NCBI GenBank assembly: GCA_946055175.1
Contig: CAMGET010000001.1
Location: forward strand, 1 to 21,500
Source: an uncultured Roseburia sp.
Lineage (GTDB): Bacteria; Bacillota; Clostridia; Lachnospirales; Lachnospiraceae
DNA length: 21,500 nt
Reading direction: 5' to 3'
Positions 7,674-14,654 of this stretch are shown here, piece after piece. Every line of letters begins with the position of its first letter. Position 1 is the first letter of the stretch. The notes beneath the pieces are model-generated. The model ran no database searches. It saw nothing but the letters and a program-made list of their open reading frames with translations, and was not told the origin of the DNA. The position numbers and the translations under genes are program-made.

Positions 7674-8156
7674 ATGCGTGAAAAAATATTAACATTTATA
7701 GAGAAAAACAGCAGAATTGATTTAAAAGAATTGGCAATCATGCTTGGCGTAGAGGAAGCAGTTGTTATGAACGAACTGGAGCAGATGGAAGCAGAGCATA
7801 TTATCTGTGGTTATCATACGATTATTGACTGGGACAAGGTCGGCATGGAAAAAGTAACCGCTATGATTGAAGTGCGTGTAACACCTCAGAGAGGCATGGG
7901 CTTTGACAAGGTTGCAGAGCGTATCTACAATTATCCGGAAGTAAATTCTGTTTATTTGATTTCCGGAGGTTTTGACTTTATGGTTACTTTGGAAGGAAAA
8001 TCCTTAAGAGAGGTATCTCAGTTTGTATCTGAAAAATTATCTACTTTAGATGCGATTTTAAGTACAAAGACGAACTTTATTTTGAAAAAGTACAAAGACC
8101 ACGGTACCATTATCGCAGAGCAGAAAAAAGATGAAAGGATACAGATGACACCATGA
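7674..8156 (+). CDS. Lrp/AsnC-family transcriptional regulator
   Basis: The product is 160 residues, the normal Lrp size. Residues ~1-50 form a winged helix-turn-helix (ILTFIEKNSRIDLKELAIML, then VVMNELEQMEAEHIICGYHTI). Residues ~60-140 form the RAM/AsnC ligand-binding and oligomerisation domain (VTAMIEVRVTPQRGMGFDKV, EVNSVYLISGGFDFMVTLEG). A ribosome binding site AAAGGA lies ~8 nt before the ATG at 7674. Its stop codon overlaps the aminotransferase start by 4 bases. Lrp proteins sense amino acids, and the coupling suggests this one controls, or responds to the substrate of, its partner aminotransferase. The effector is unknown. Confidence 0.92.
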   Translation: MREKILTFIEKNSRIDLKELAIMLGVEEAVVMNELEQMEAEHIICGYHTIIDWDKVGMEKVTAMIEVRVTPQRGMGFDKVAERIYNYPEVNSVYLISGGFDFMVTLEGKSLREVSQFVSEKLSTLDAILSTKTNFILKKYKDHGTIIAEQKKDERIQMTP

Positions 8157-9325
8157 GAGACCCACTATCAAAAACAATTGTAACTATCCAGCCATCCGGT
8201 ATCCGTAAGTTTTTTGACATCGTAAGCGAAATGAAGGACGCTATTACTTTAGGTGTAGGCGAACCTGATTTTGACACCCCGTGGCATATCCGTGATGAGG
8301 GTATTTATTCGCTGGAAAAGGGAAGAACCTTTTACACTTCAAATGCCGGATTAAAAGAACTGAAAATTGAAATCGGACGCTATTTAGCCAGAAGATATCA
8401 GGTGTCTTATGATTATAACGGCGAAATTTTGGTGACCGTTGGCGGCAGTGAAGCCATTGATATTGCTATGCGTGCCATGCTTGACCCGGGGGATGAAGTA
8501 TTGATTCCGCAGCCTAGTTATGTATCTTATGAGCCATGTTGTATTTTGGCAAACGGAAAACCGGTAATCATCGAATTGAAGGCAGAAAATCAATTCCGTT
8601 TAACCGCAGAGGAATTAGAGGCTGCCATTACACCAAAGACAAAGCTTTTGGTACTGCCGTTTCCGAATAATCCGACCGGAGCCATTATGGAAAAAGCGGA
8701 TTTGGAAGCAATCGCAGAAGTTGTTATCAAACATGATTTATTTGTATTAAGTGATGAAATTTATTCGGAATTAACCTATACAGACAACCATGTCACCATC
8801 GCATCCCTTCCGGGTATGAAGGAAAGAACGATTTTAATTAACGGTTTCTCCAAATCTTATGCGATGACCGGCTGGAGACTTGGTTATGCCTGCGGACCGG
8901 AAGTGATTATCAAGCAGATGACCAAGATTCACCAGTTTGCGATTATGTGCGCACCGACCACCAGCCAGTATGCAGCAGTGGAAGCCTTAAAAAACGGTGA
9001 TGAGGATGTTGCAAAAATGCGGGAAGAATATAATGGAAGACGCCGTTACCTGATGCACCGCTTTAAGGAAATGGGCTTAGAGTGCTTTGAACCGTTTGGC
9101 GCATTTTATGTGTTCCCATGTATCAAGGAGTTTGGAATGACCTCGGATGAATTCGTGACGGAACTTTTGCAGGCACAGAAGGTGGCAGTTGTACCGGGTA
9201 CGGCATTCGGCAGCTGTGGAGAAGGGTTTATTCGTATTTCTTATGCATATTCACTGGACGTGTTAAAGAAAGCGATGGACCGTATCGAAGCGTTTATTAC
9301 AGATCTTCGTAGTGGGAAGAAATAA
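8153..9325 (+). CDS. PLP-dependent class I/II aminotransferase
   Basis: The product is 390 residues, full length for fold-type I aminotransferases. The PLP lysine is K234 in NGFSKSYAMTGWRLGYA. Other cofactor or substrate residues are visible: PNNPTG (171-176), SDEIYSELTY with D201, R242 in the TGWRLGY motif, and the C-terminal FIRISYA arginine that binds the substrate carboxylate. The N-terminal LGVGEPDFDTP is typical of the aspartate/aromatic (subgroup I-gamma) enzymes. The exact amino acid pair cannot be read from sequence; aspartate, aromatic or N-acetyl-diaminopimelate are possible. It is translationally coupled to the Lrp regulator by a 4-base overlap and followed 10 nt later by trmL. 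Confidence 0.92.
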   Translation: MRDPLSKTIVTIQPSGIRKFFDIVSEMKDAITLGVGEPDFDTPWHIRDEGIYSLEKGRTFYTSNAGLKELKIEIGRYLARRYQVSYDYNGEILVTVGGSEAIDIAMRAMLDPGDEVLIPQPSYVSYEPCCILANGKPVIIELKAENQFRLTAEELEAAITPKTKLLVLPFPNNPTGAIMEKADLEAIAEVVIKHDLFVLSDEIYSELTYTDNHVTIASLPGMKERTILINGFSKSYAMTGWRLGYACGPEVIIKQMTKIHQFAIMCAPTTSQYAAVEALKNGDEDVAKMREEYNGRRRYLMHRFKEMGLECFEPFGAFYVFPCIKEFGMTSDEFVTELLQAQKVAVVPGTAFGSCGEGFIRISYAYSLDVLKKAMDRIEAFITDLRSGKK

Positions 9326-9335
9326 GGAATAGGAT

Positions 9336-9833
9336 ATGGCAAAGTTAAACATTGTATTATATGAGCCGGAGATTCCGGCAAATACCGGAAATATCGGAAG
9401 AACCTGTGTGGCAACAGATACCAGATTACATCTGATTGAGCCACTGGGCTTCCGCCTGGATGAAAAGGCCATTAAGCGTGCGGGTATGGATTACTGGAAG
9501 GACCTTAATGTAACAACCTATGTGAACTGGGAAGACTTTCGTGAAAAGAATCCAAATGCGAAAATTTATATGGCAACTACAAAAGCGAAACATGTGTATA
9601 CAGAAGTTTCTTATGAACCGGACTGTTACATTATGTTTGGAAAGGAAAGTGCCGGCATTCCGGAAGAAATTTTAAAGGAAAATCCGGATACCTGTGTTCG
9701 GATTCCAATGATTGGGGAAACCCGTTCCTTAAATTTGTCAAATTCTGTGGCAATCATTTTGTACGAGGCACTTCGTCAGAACAAGTTTGACCATATGAAG
9801 CTTGAAGGAGAGCTGCATCGCCTACATTGGTAA
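9336..9833 (+). CDS. trmL: tRNA (cytidine/uridine-34 2'-O)-methyltransferase TrmL
   Basis: The product is 165 residues, the standard TrmL (YibK/CspR) length, and belongs to the SPOUT superfamily with a C-terminal knot. Motif 1 is LYEPEIPANTGNIGRTCVAT (8-27). The AdoMet-binding knot is formed by YIMFGKESAGIPEEIL (98-113), RIPMIGETRSLNLSNSVAII (122-141) and the YEALRQ helix. It methylates the 2'-hydroxyl of the wobble nucleotide of leucine tRNAs using S-adenosylmethionine. The gene sits 10 nt after the aminotransferase and 12 nt before ecfA1, so all may be read together. Confidence 0.95.
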   Translation: MAKLNIVLYEPEIPANTGNIGRTCVATDTRLHLIEPLGFRLDEKAIKRAGMDYWKDLNVTTYVNWEDFREKNPNAKIYMATTKAKHVYTEVSYEPDCYIMFGKESAGIPEEILKENPDTCVRIPMIGETRSLNLSNSVAIILYEALRQNKFDHMKLEGELHRLHW

Positions 9834-9845
9834 TGAGGGGTTAAG

Positions 9846-10700
9846 ATGAATATTATAAAAGCAAGACAATTAGTGCACGAATATATCAGAAGAGATGAAG
9901 AGGGAAATGTGGAGTCGATTCAGACCGCATTAGACCATGTAGATTTAGATGTAAAGGAAGGCCAGTTTATCGCCGTATTAGGACACAACGGTTCCGGAAA
10001 GTCTACTTTTGCAAAACATGTGAATGCCCTGCTTGCTCCGACAGAGGGCACTTTGTGGGTGGATGGAAAGGATGTATCAAAGGAAGAGAACATTTTAGAT
10101 GTCCGTCAGACCGCTGGTATGGTATTCCAGAATCCGGATAATCAGATTATTGCCAGTGTGGTAGAGGAAGACGTGGGATTTGGCCCGGAAAATATCGGGG
10201 TACCGACAGAGGATATCTGGACACGTGTGGCAGACAGTTTAAAATCTGTTGGAATGTCAAAGTATAGAAAACATTCTCCGAATAAACTCTCCGGCGGACA
10301 GAAGCAGCGCGTAGCTATTGCGGGAGTCATGGCGATGGAACCGAAATGTATTGTTTTGGATGAGCCTACTGCGATGCTGGACCCGAACGGACGTAAAGAA
10401 GTGTTACGTGCAGTAAAAGAATTGAATCAGAAAAAAGGAATCACCATCATTTTAATTACACACTATATGGAAGAAGTGGTGGATGCGGATTACGTATATG
10501 TCATGGATCATGGCGAAGTGGTAATGAAGGGAACACCGAGAGAAATTTTTTCACAGGTAGGTAAATTAAAAGAACATCATCTGGATGTGCCGCAGATGAC
10601 CCTGCTTGCTGATTTGCTGCGCCAGTCGGGACTGGATATTCCGCTTGGCGTACTGACGAGAGAAGAACTGGTAGATGCAATCATGAAGATTGCCGGGTAA
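9846..10700 (+). CDS. ecfA1: Energy-coupling factor transporter ATPase EcfA1
   Basis: The product is 284 residues, the first of two paired ABC ATPases of a group II ECF vitamin/metal transporter. Walker [10 protein letters not shown] (46-54), Q-loop Q95 (FQNPDNQ), signature LSGGQ (148-152), Walker B IVLDEPT (169-175) and the switch histidine H206 (LITHYMEE) are all present, so it should hydrolyse ATP. It acts on the cytoplasmic face with EcfA2 and EcfT, energising exchangeable substrate-binding S components encoded elsewhere. GAGGGG lies just before the ATG. No S component gene is adjacent, as expected for group II modules. Confidence 0.95.
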   Translation: MNIIKARQLVHEYIRRDEEGNVESIQTALDHVDLDVKEGQFIAVLGHNGSGKSTFAKHVNALLAPTEGTLWVDGKDVSKEENILDVRQTAGMVFQNPDNQIIASVVEEDVGFGPENIGVPTEDIWTRVADSLKSVGMSKYRKHSPNKLSGGQKQRVAIAGVMAMEPKCIVLDEPTAMLDPNGRKEVLRAVKELNQKKGITIILITHYMEEVVDADYVYVMDHGEVVMKGTPREIFSQVGKLKEHHLDVPQMTLLADLLRQSGLDIPLGVLTREELVDAIMKIAG

Positions 10701-10716
10701 CAAAGGAATTTATAAT

Positions 10717-11574
10717 ATGTCGATTATAGTAGATAAAGTAAACTATGTTTACAGTGAGGGAACTGCATACGAAATCAAGGCATTGTCGGATATCAATTTA
10801 AAGATTGAAGACGGGGAATTTATCGGGATTATCGGACATACCGGTTCCGGAAAATCGACCCTGATTCAGCACCTGAATGGGTTGATTAAGGCAACAAGCG
10901 GAACCATTTATTTTCATGGACAGGATATCTATGATAAGGATTTCGATTTGCGGGAACTTCGAAACCGTGTAGGACTGGTATTCCAGTATCCGGAACATCA
11001 GCTCTTTGAGACAACCATTTTTGATGATGTCTGCTTTGGACCGATGAATCAGGGATTAACCAAAGAAGAAGCGGGACTTCGTGCATTCGAAGCTTTGAAA
11101 AGCGTAGGAATTCCGGAAGAGTTGTATTACCAGTCTCCGTTTGATTTGTCCGGCGGACAGAAGCGTCGTGTGGCAATTGCGGGTGTACTTGCCATGAAAC
11201 CGGAGGTTTTGATCTTAGACGAGCCGACGGCAGGCTTAGATCCGGGCGGACGGGATGAGATTTTGGACTTGATTACAAGAATGCACAGAGAGCGGGGTAT
11301 GACCGTTATTTTAGTTTCACACAGTATGGAGGATGTAGCAAAATACGTTAAGCGTATCATCGTTATGAATCAGGGAAGCGTCATGTTTGATGATGTGCCA
11401 AAGGAAGTGTTTAAACACTACAAAGAACTGGAAACAATCGGTCTGGCAGCACCGCAGGTGACTTACCTGATGCACGAACTGAGAGAAAAAGGCCTTCCGG
11501 TAAGCACGGATGTTACAACAGTTGCCGAGGCAAGAGCAGAACTTTTACGGGTACTGCTTGGAGAACGCCGCTAA
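10717..11574 (+). CDS. ecfA2: Energy-coupling factor transporter ATPase EcfA2
   Basis: The product is 285 residues from the ATG at 10717, chosen because AAAGGA (10702-10707) lies 9 nt upstream. A longer frame from a TTG at 10690 would overlap ecfA1 without a ribosome binding site. Motifs: Walker A GHTGSGKST (40-48), Q-loop Q90 (FQYPEHQLF), signature LSGGQ (144-148), Walker B LILDEPTAGLDP and H202 (VSHSMEDVAKY). The FQYPEHQLFETT segment is typical of EcfA2. It pairs with EcfA1 to drive EcfT and is separated from ecfA1 by 16 nt and from ecfT by 15 nt. Confidence 0.95.
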   Translation: MSIIVDKVNYVYSEGTAYEIKALSDINLKIEDGEFIGIIGHTGSGKSTLIQHLNGLIKATSGTIYFHGQDIYDKDFDLRELRNRVGLVFQYPEHQLFETTIFDDVCFGPMNQGLTKEEAGLRAFEALKSVGIPEELYYQSPFDLSGGQKRRVAIAGVLAMKPEVLILDEPTAGLDPGGRDEILDLITRMHRERGMTVILVSHSMEDVAKYVKRIIVMNQGSVMFDDVPKEVFKHYKELETIGLAAPQVTYLMHELREKGLPVSTDVTTVAEARAELLRVLLGERR

Positions 11575-11589
11575 AAGAAAGGGAAGGAT

Positions 11590-12387
11590 ATGTTAAGAGA
11601 TATTACAATCGGACAGTATTATCCTGCGGATTCAGTGATACATCGTTTGGATCCACGGGTAAAACTGTTTGCGACATTAATCTATGTGATTTCCCTTTTC
11701 TGCGCAAAGGGAGTTTTCGGATTTGGAATTTCTGTTTTGTTTTTGGCAGTGGTAATCCGGTTATCAAAGGTGCCGTTTAAGTTCATGGTGAAGGGCTTAA
11801 AGGCGATTATGATATTAATGATTATTACGGCTGCATTTAATGTGTTTTTGACACCGGGTGAAGTACTGGTATCTTTCTGGATTTTTAAGATAACAAAAGA
11901 GGGACTGAAAAATGCGGTTATGATGACGGCAAGGCTCATCTTTTTGATTCTGGGTACTTCTATCATGACGTTGACAACAACGCCGAATCAGCTGACGGAT
12001 GGATTGGAAAAGGCGCTGCGTCCGTTAAATAAAATTAAAATACCGGTACATGCAATTGCGATGATGATGTCCATTGCATTACGTTTTATTCCGATACTAG
12101 TGGAAGAAACGGATAAGATTATGAAAGCGCAGATGGCAAGAGGCGCGGACTTTGAAAGCGGAAATCTGTTGAAGCGTGTGAAAAATATGATTCCATTGTT
12201 GGTGCCGTTATTTGTTTCTGCATTTCGCCGTGCAGACGATCTGGCAATGGCAATGGAAGCCAGATGTTACCATGGCGGAGAAGGACGTACGAAAATGAAA
12301 CCGTTAACTTATGCAAGGCGGGACTATATTGCATATACTGTTATCGTCACTTTTCTGGCTGTTACGTTATTGTTACGATGGATATGA
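11590..12387 (+). CDS. ecfT: Energy-coupling factor transmembrane protein EcfT
   Basis: The product is 265 residues. It is the integral membrane scaffold connecting the EcfA1/A2 ATPases to substrate-binding S components. Hydrophobic segments are seen around 25-57, 68-88, 110-130, 152-172 and 243-263. N-terminal SVIHRLDPRVKL is a family hallmark. The two coupling helices carry the A-R-x motifs: ARG at 183-185 (AQMARGADF) and ARC at 224-226 (MEARCYHGG). The last two Ecf genes are 15 nt apart and the unit ends at a strong hairpin after this gene. Confidence 0.95.
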   Translation: MLRDITIGQYYPADSVIHRLDPRVKLFATLIYVISLFCAKGVFGFGISVLFLAVVIRLSKVPFKFMVKGLKAIMILMIITAAFNVFLTPGEVLVSFWIFKITKEGLKNAVMMTARLIFLILGTSIMTLTTTPNQLTDGLEKALRPLNKIKIPVHAIAMMMSIALRFIPILVEETDKIMKAQMARGADFESGNLLKRVKNMIPLLVPLFVSAFRRADDLAMAMEARCYHGGEGRTKMKPLTYARRDYIAYTVIVTFLAVTLLLRWI

Positions 12388-12396
12388 TATCATTCG

Positions 12397-12427
12397 AAAA
12401 ATAGTGCTTGTTTCAAGTACTATTTTT
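12397..12427 (+). terminator. Strong intrinsic terminator between ecfT and truA
   Basis: AAAAATAGT (12397-12405) pairs perfectly with ACTATTTTT (12419-12427). The stem continues through a G-T wobble and CTTG/CAAG to a TTT loop, giving about 14 pairs. The A-flank and T-flank make it potentially active on both strands. It begins 9 nt after the ecfT stop and ends 17 nt before truA, so it either closes the ECF operon or attenuates read-through into truA. Confidence 0.75.
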
Positions 12428-12444
12428 TGCTATAGGAGATAATT

Positions 12445-13188
12445 GTGAAACGAGTAAAGCTTGTGGTGGCCTATGATGGCACAAATTATTGCGGCTGGCA
12501 GATTCAGCCAAACGGAACTACGATTGAATCGGTTTTGAATGAGCACTTGTCTGCGTTGTTAAAGGAAGACATTACTGTGACCGGCGCAAGCCGCACGGAT
12601 TCTGGTGTACACTCGCTGGGAAATGTGGCAATTTTTGATACCAATACGAAAATGCCTGCTGAAAAGATTTCTTTTGCCTTAAATCAGAAATTACCGGAAG
12701 ACATCGTGGTACAGGATTCCTGTGAGGTGCCCTTTGATTGGCATCCACGCTACCAAAAGGGAAGAAAAACCTATGAATACCGCATCTTAAACAGAACTTT
12801 CCGGGACCCGACAAGACGCTTGGATACGTATTTTTACCATTATCCCCTGGATGTCGAGGCAATGCAGCAGGCGGCAACCTATTTAGAGGGTGAGCATGAC
12901 TTTAAGAGCTTTTGCGCAGTGGGAGCTCAGGTGAAGACAACAACTCGCACACTTTATTGTTGTAAAGTAGAAAAAGAAAATGATATAATAACGATAAGAG
13001 TAACCGGAAACGGTTTTTTATATAATATGGTGCGTATTATTGCAGGAACTTTAATTCAGGTTGGAAACGGAACTATCAGACCGGAAGAAATGCCTGCTAT
13101 TTTGGAAGCATGCGACCGGAATGCAGCTGGACCGACTGCTCCGGCACATGGACTTACGATGATAGGAATTCAATATGAAGAAGAATAG
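12445..13188 (+). CDS. truA: tRNA pseudouridine(38-40) synthase TruA
   Basis: The product is 247 residues, a normal TruA length. The GTG start at 12445 is supported by AGGAG (12434-12438) at 6 nt. The N-terminal VAYDGTNYCGWQIQPNG and the catalytic aspartate D52 in GASRTDSGVHSLGN are diagnostic; GNGFLYNMVRIIAGTL marks the C-terminal part. It isomerises uridines 38-40 of the anticodon stem of many tRNAs. In many Firmicutes truA follows the ecf genes and precedes ribosomal genes rplM-rpsI; here the next gene is a LytTR regulator that overlaps its last 14 bases. TruA itself is complete. Confidence 0.95.
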   Translation: MKRVKLVVAYDGTNYCGWQIQPNGTTIESVLNEHLSALLKEDITVTGASRTDSGVHSLGNVAIFDTNTKMPAEKISFALNQKLPEDIVVQDSCEVPFDWHPRYQKGRKTYEYRILNRTFRDPTRRLDTYFYHYPLDVEAMQQAATYLEGEHDFKSFCAVGAQVKTTTRTLYCCKVEKENDIITIRVTGNGFLYNMVRIIAGTLIQVGNGTIRPEEMPAILEACDRNAAGPTAPAHGLTMIGIQYEEE

Positions 13189-13978
13189 CATAACAATCTT
13201 TTCAAACAAAAAAAAGGTCGTGCTTAACGTCAGTACGATACTCTATGTCCTGATGATGGGAAATAATGCAGAGATACACGTTTCTGGCGGGAACATATAC
13301 GTGACAAGGATGACGCTTGGCGAGCTTTCAGAAATGCTGGGGGAAGGATTTATAAAGGCGCATCGTGGGTGCATGGTTTCTGTAATGGCAATACATGATA
13401 TAACCGACAAGATTAATTTGAGTAATGGTGAATCCTTAATCTATACGCTGAGGAAGAAAAAGGAGATTATGGAACAGTTCCATGAGAAACAAAAAAGTAT
13501 TATTCTAAGCTTCGCTGAGAAGAACATCCCTATGATAGAAGAGGAATACTTGGAACATTATAGATGCTTTGATGATATGGCGTTTGCGTTTGCAGATATT
13601 GAAATAATATTTGATGAAGAAAAACATGCAATCGATTGGATTTTTCGATACGGAAATCGTGCACTGGCAGAACTTGAAAAGATACCACTTGAACGGCTGA
13701 TTGGCAGTTCTTTTGGCAGTTTGTTTTCTAACATGGATTCAAAATGGCTAAGAAGCTATGAGCGAGCCACACTTTATGGTGAAAAGCTCGAGATTATTGG
13801 ATACAGTCCTGAGATAGACACTTGTTTGAAAGTGATATGTTTTCCGACATTCATAGGTCATTGTGGGTGCATTCTGTTTGATATTTCAGAGATTAAATTT
13901 GCGAAGGACACCAGTGACGTCGAAACTGCGTTAATGTATTATTTGGGAAAACTGCCGGGAAAGAATGACGGTGAGTGA
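13175..13978 (+). CDS. LytTR-domain regulator with C-terminal PAS-like domain
   Basis: The product is 267 residues. Residues ~5-105 are a LytTR DNA-binding domain (VSTILYVLMMGNNAEIHV, FIKAHRGCMVSVMAI, then NLSNGESLIYT). Residues ~137-240 resemble a PAS sensor domain (AIDWIFRYGNRALAELEKIP, LIGSSFGSLF, then HCGCILFDISEI). There is no receiver domain, no histidine kinase partner and no membrane segment, so the signal is probably cytoplasmic and sensed by the PAS part. The ATG at 13175 lies inside truA (14-base overlap), with ATAGGA ~8 nt upstream. It directly precedes a LytTR-box-like repeat pair and the polysaccharide genes, which it probably controls (inference from position). Ligand unknown. 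Confidence 0.85.
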   Translation: MKKNSITIFSNKKKVVLNVSTILYVLMMGNNAEIHVSGGNIYVTRMTLGELSEMLGEGFIKAHRGCMVSVMAIHDITDKINLSNGESLIYTLRKKKEIMEQFHEKQKSIILSFAEKNIPMIEEEYLEHYRCFDDMAFAFADIEIIFDEEKHAIDWIFRYGNRALAELEKIPLERLIGSSFGSLFSNMDSKWLRSYERATLYGEKLEIIGYSPEIDTCLKVICFPTFIGHCGCILFDISEIKFAKDTSDVETALMYYLGKLPGKNDGE

Positions 13979-14059
13979 TCCTTTCATAATGGGAACGAAT
14001 AAGAAAAGCCGCATATATCGCATGGCAATATGGTCAATGCCGTTATTGTGGCTATTTTT

Positions 14060-14095
14060 ATGTCGATTTATCACGCTTCAATGTCGATTTGTCAC
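14060..14095 (+). promoter_or_regulatory. Putative LytTR operator: two direct repeats with 21-bp period
   Basis: ATGTCGATTTATCAC (14060-14074) and ATGTCGATTTGTCAC (14081-14095) differ at one of 15 positions and are spaced exactly 21 bp start to start, two helical turns. LytTR regulators bind tandem direct repeats on one DNA face. The 3' part, CGATTTxTCAC, resembles the VirR box of Clostridium perfringens (CxxTTxxxCAC in common). It sits 82 bp after the LytTR-PAS gene. Confidence 0.6.
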
Positions 14096-14102
14096 AGAAT
14101 TA

Positions 14103-14131
14103 TTGAATGAGTGGGGGCAGAGTATTAAAAT
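14103..14131 (+). promoter_or_regulatory. Promoter P1, adjacent to the LytTR repeats
   Basis: TTGAAT (14103-14108), 17 nt, TAAAAT (14126-14131). The second LytTR-like repeat ends 7 nt upstream of the -35, the usual place for activator binding. Transcription would begin near 14138, giving a leader of about 140 nt to the DUF2304 gene. Confidence 0.45.
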
Positions 14132-14183
14132 TGATGCAAAAAATTTAGTAGGCTATATTTCATTTTATTTACTGGAGCTTCCC

Positions 14184-14213
14184 TTGTAAGCCAATTTAAA
14201 AAGGTGGTATAAT
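14184..14213 (+). promoter_or_regulatory. Promoter P2 with extended -10
   Basis: TTGTAA (14184-14189), 18 nt, TATAAT (14208-14213), with TGG directly before the -10 making an extended -10 element. It is stronger by consensus than P1 and has no LytTR-like repeat next to it. Transcription would start near 14220, ~57 nt before the DUF2304 start. Confidence 0.55.
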
Positions 14214-14276
14214 ATTTTTAGATAATTCGTATTATTATGGGAAACGAATGAAATAGTGAGAAAGGAAGGAGTTTTC

Positions 14277-14654
14277 ATGAGCATATTGGTAAATATTGCT
14301 ACGATTATCGTTGGCATTGGATTAATTTTTTATGTGATTGGACTTATTGTTAAAAAGAAAATGTCTGAATCACAATCGGTTCTGTGGATTGGGATAGGGA
14401 TTGCAGCGGTAATTCTTGGAATTTTCCCGACTTTGATACCATGGATTGCAGACCTGCTTGGAATATGGTATGCGCCGTCTGTTTTGTTGTTAGTTGCTAC
14501 AATCGGATTACTATTGATTCTGTTTCGAAATTCAATTGTCGTGTCAGAGCATGCAGATGAAATACATGAGCTTACAATACAGATTGCATTACTTAAAGAT
14601 GAAAATGAGGCGTTAAAAGCAAAATTAGAAGAAATGGAGCGTGATTGTTATTAA
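14277..14654 (+). CDS. DUF2304-family small membrane protein
   Basis: The product is 125 residues from the ATG at 14277, chosen because GGAAGGA (14264-14270) lies 6 nt upstream; a GTG at 14256 would place the ribosome binding site inside the gene. Three hydrophobic segments (about 4-24, 37-56 and 66-84) are followed by a charged C-terminal coiled coil (HADEIHELTIQIALLKDENE onward). Topology and length fit DUF2304, a family commonly found beside GT2 glycosyltransferases in cell-surface polysaccharide clusters. Its job is unproven; by analogy with GtrA-type proteins it may flip or present a polyprenyl-linked sugar. It overlaps the next gene by 14 bases. Confidence 0.75.
   Translation: MSILVNIATIIVGIGLIFYVIGLIVKKKMSESQSVLWIGIGIAAVILGIFPTLIPWIADLLGIWYAPSVLLLVATIGLLLILFRNSIVVSEHADEIHELTIQIALLKDENEALKAKLEEMERDCY

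Larger units (their letters stand above)
13979..14276 (+). promoter_or_regulatory. 298-bp control region of the polysaccharide locus
   Basis: No convincing gene fills this gap. It contains, in order, a tandem LytTR-box-like repeat (14060-14095), a promoter 7 nt further on (14103-14131), a second promoter with extended -10 (14184-14213), a short inverted repeat (ATTCGT 14225-14230 / ACGAAT 14244-14249) and a strong ribosome binding site GGAAGGA (14264-14270). A 74-codon frame across 13965-14189 exists but overlaps the operator and first promoter and has no clear ribosome binding site. Confidence 0.6.

Noticed and set aside
10690..10716. Nine-residue N-terminal extension of EcfA2 from a TTG start
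   Set aside because: It overlaps ecfA1, has no ribosome binding site, and the ATG at 10717 has AAAGGA at 9 nt with a family-typical N-terminus.
14060..14095. CRISPR-like or mobile-element repeat
   Set aside because: Only two units 21 bp apart with 6-nt spacing, no cas gene, and no transposase or terminal inverted repeats; an operator explains it better.
13965..14189. 74-codon frame after the LytTR-PAS gene with one hydrophobic stretch
   Set aside because: It overlaps the LytTR-like operator and promoter P1, lacks a clear ribosome binding site, and its composition around the repeats (CRFITLQCRFVTELL) simply reflects the repeated DNA. A real short membrane peptide cannot be fully excluded.
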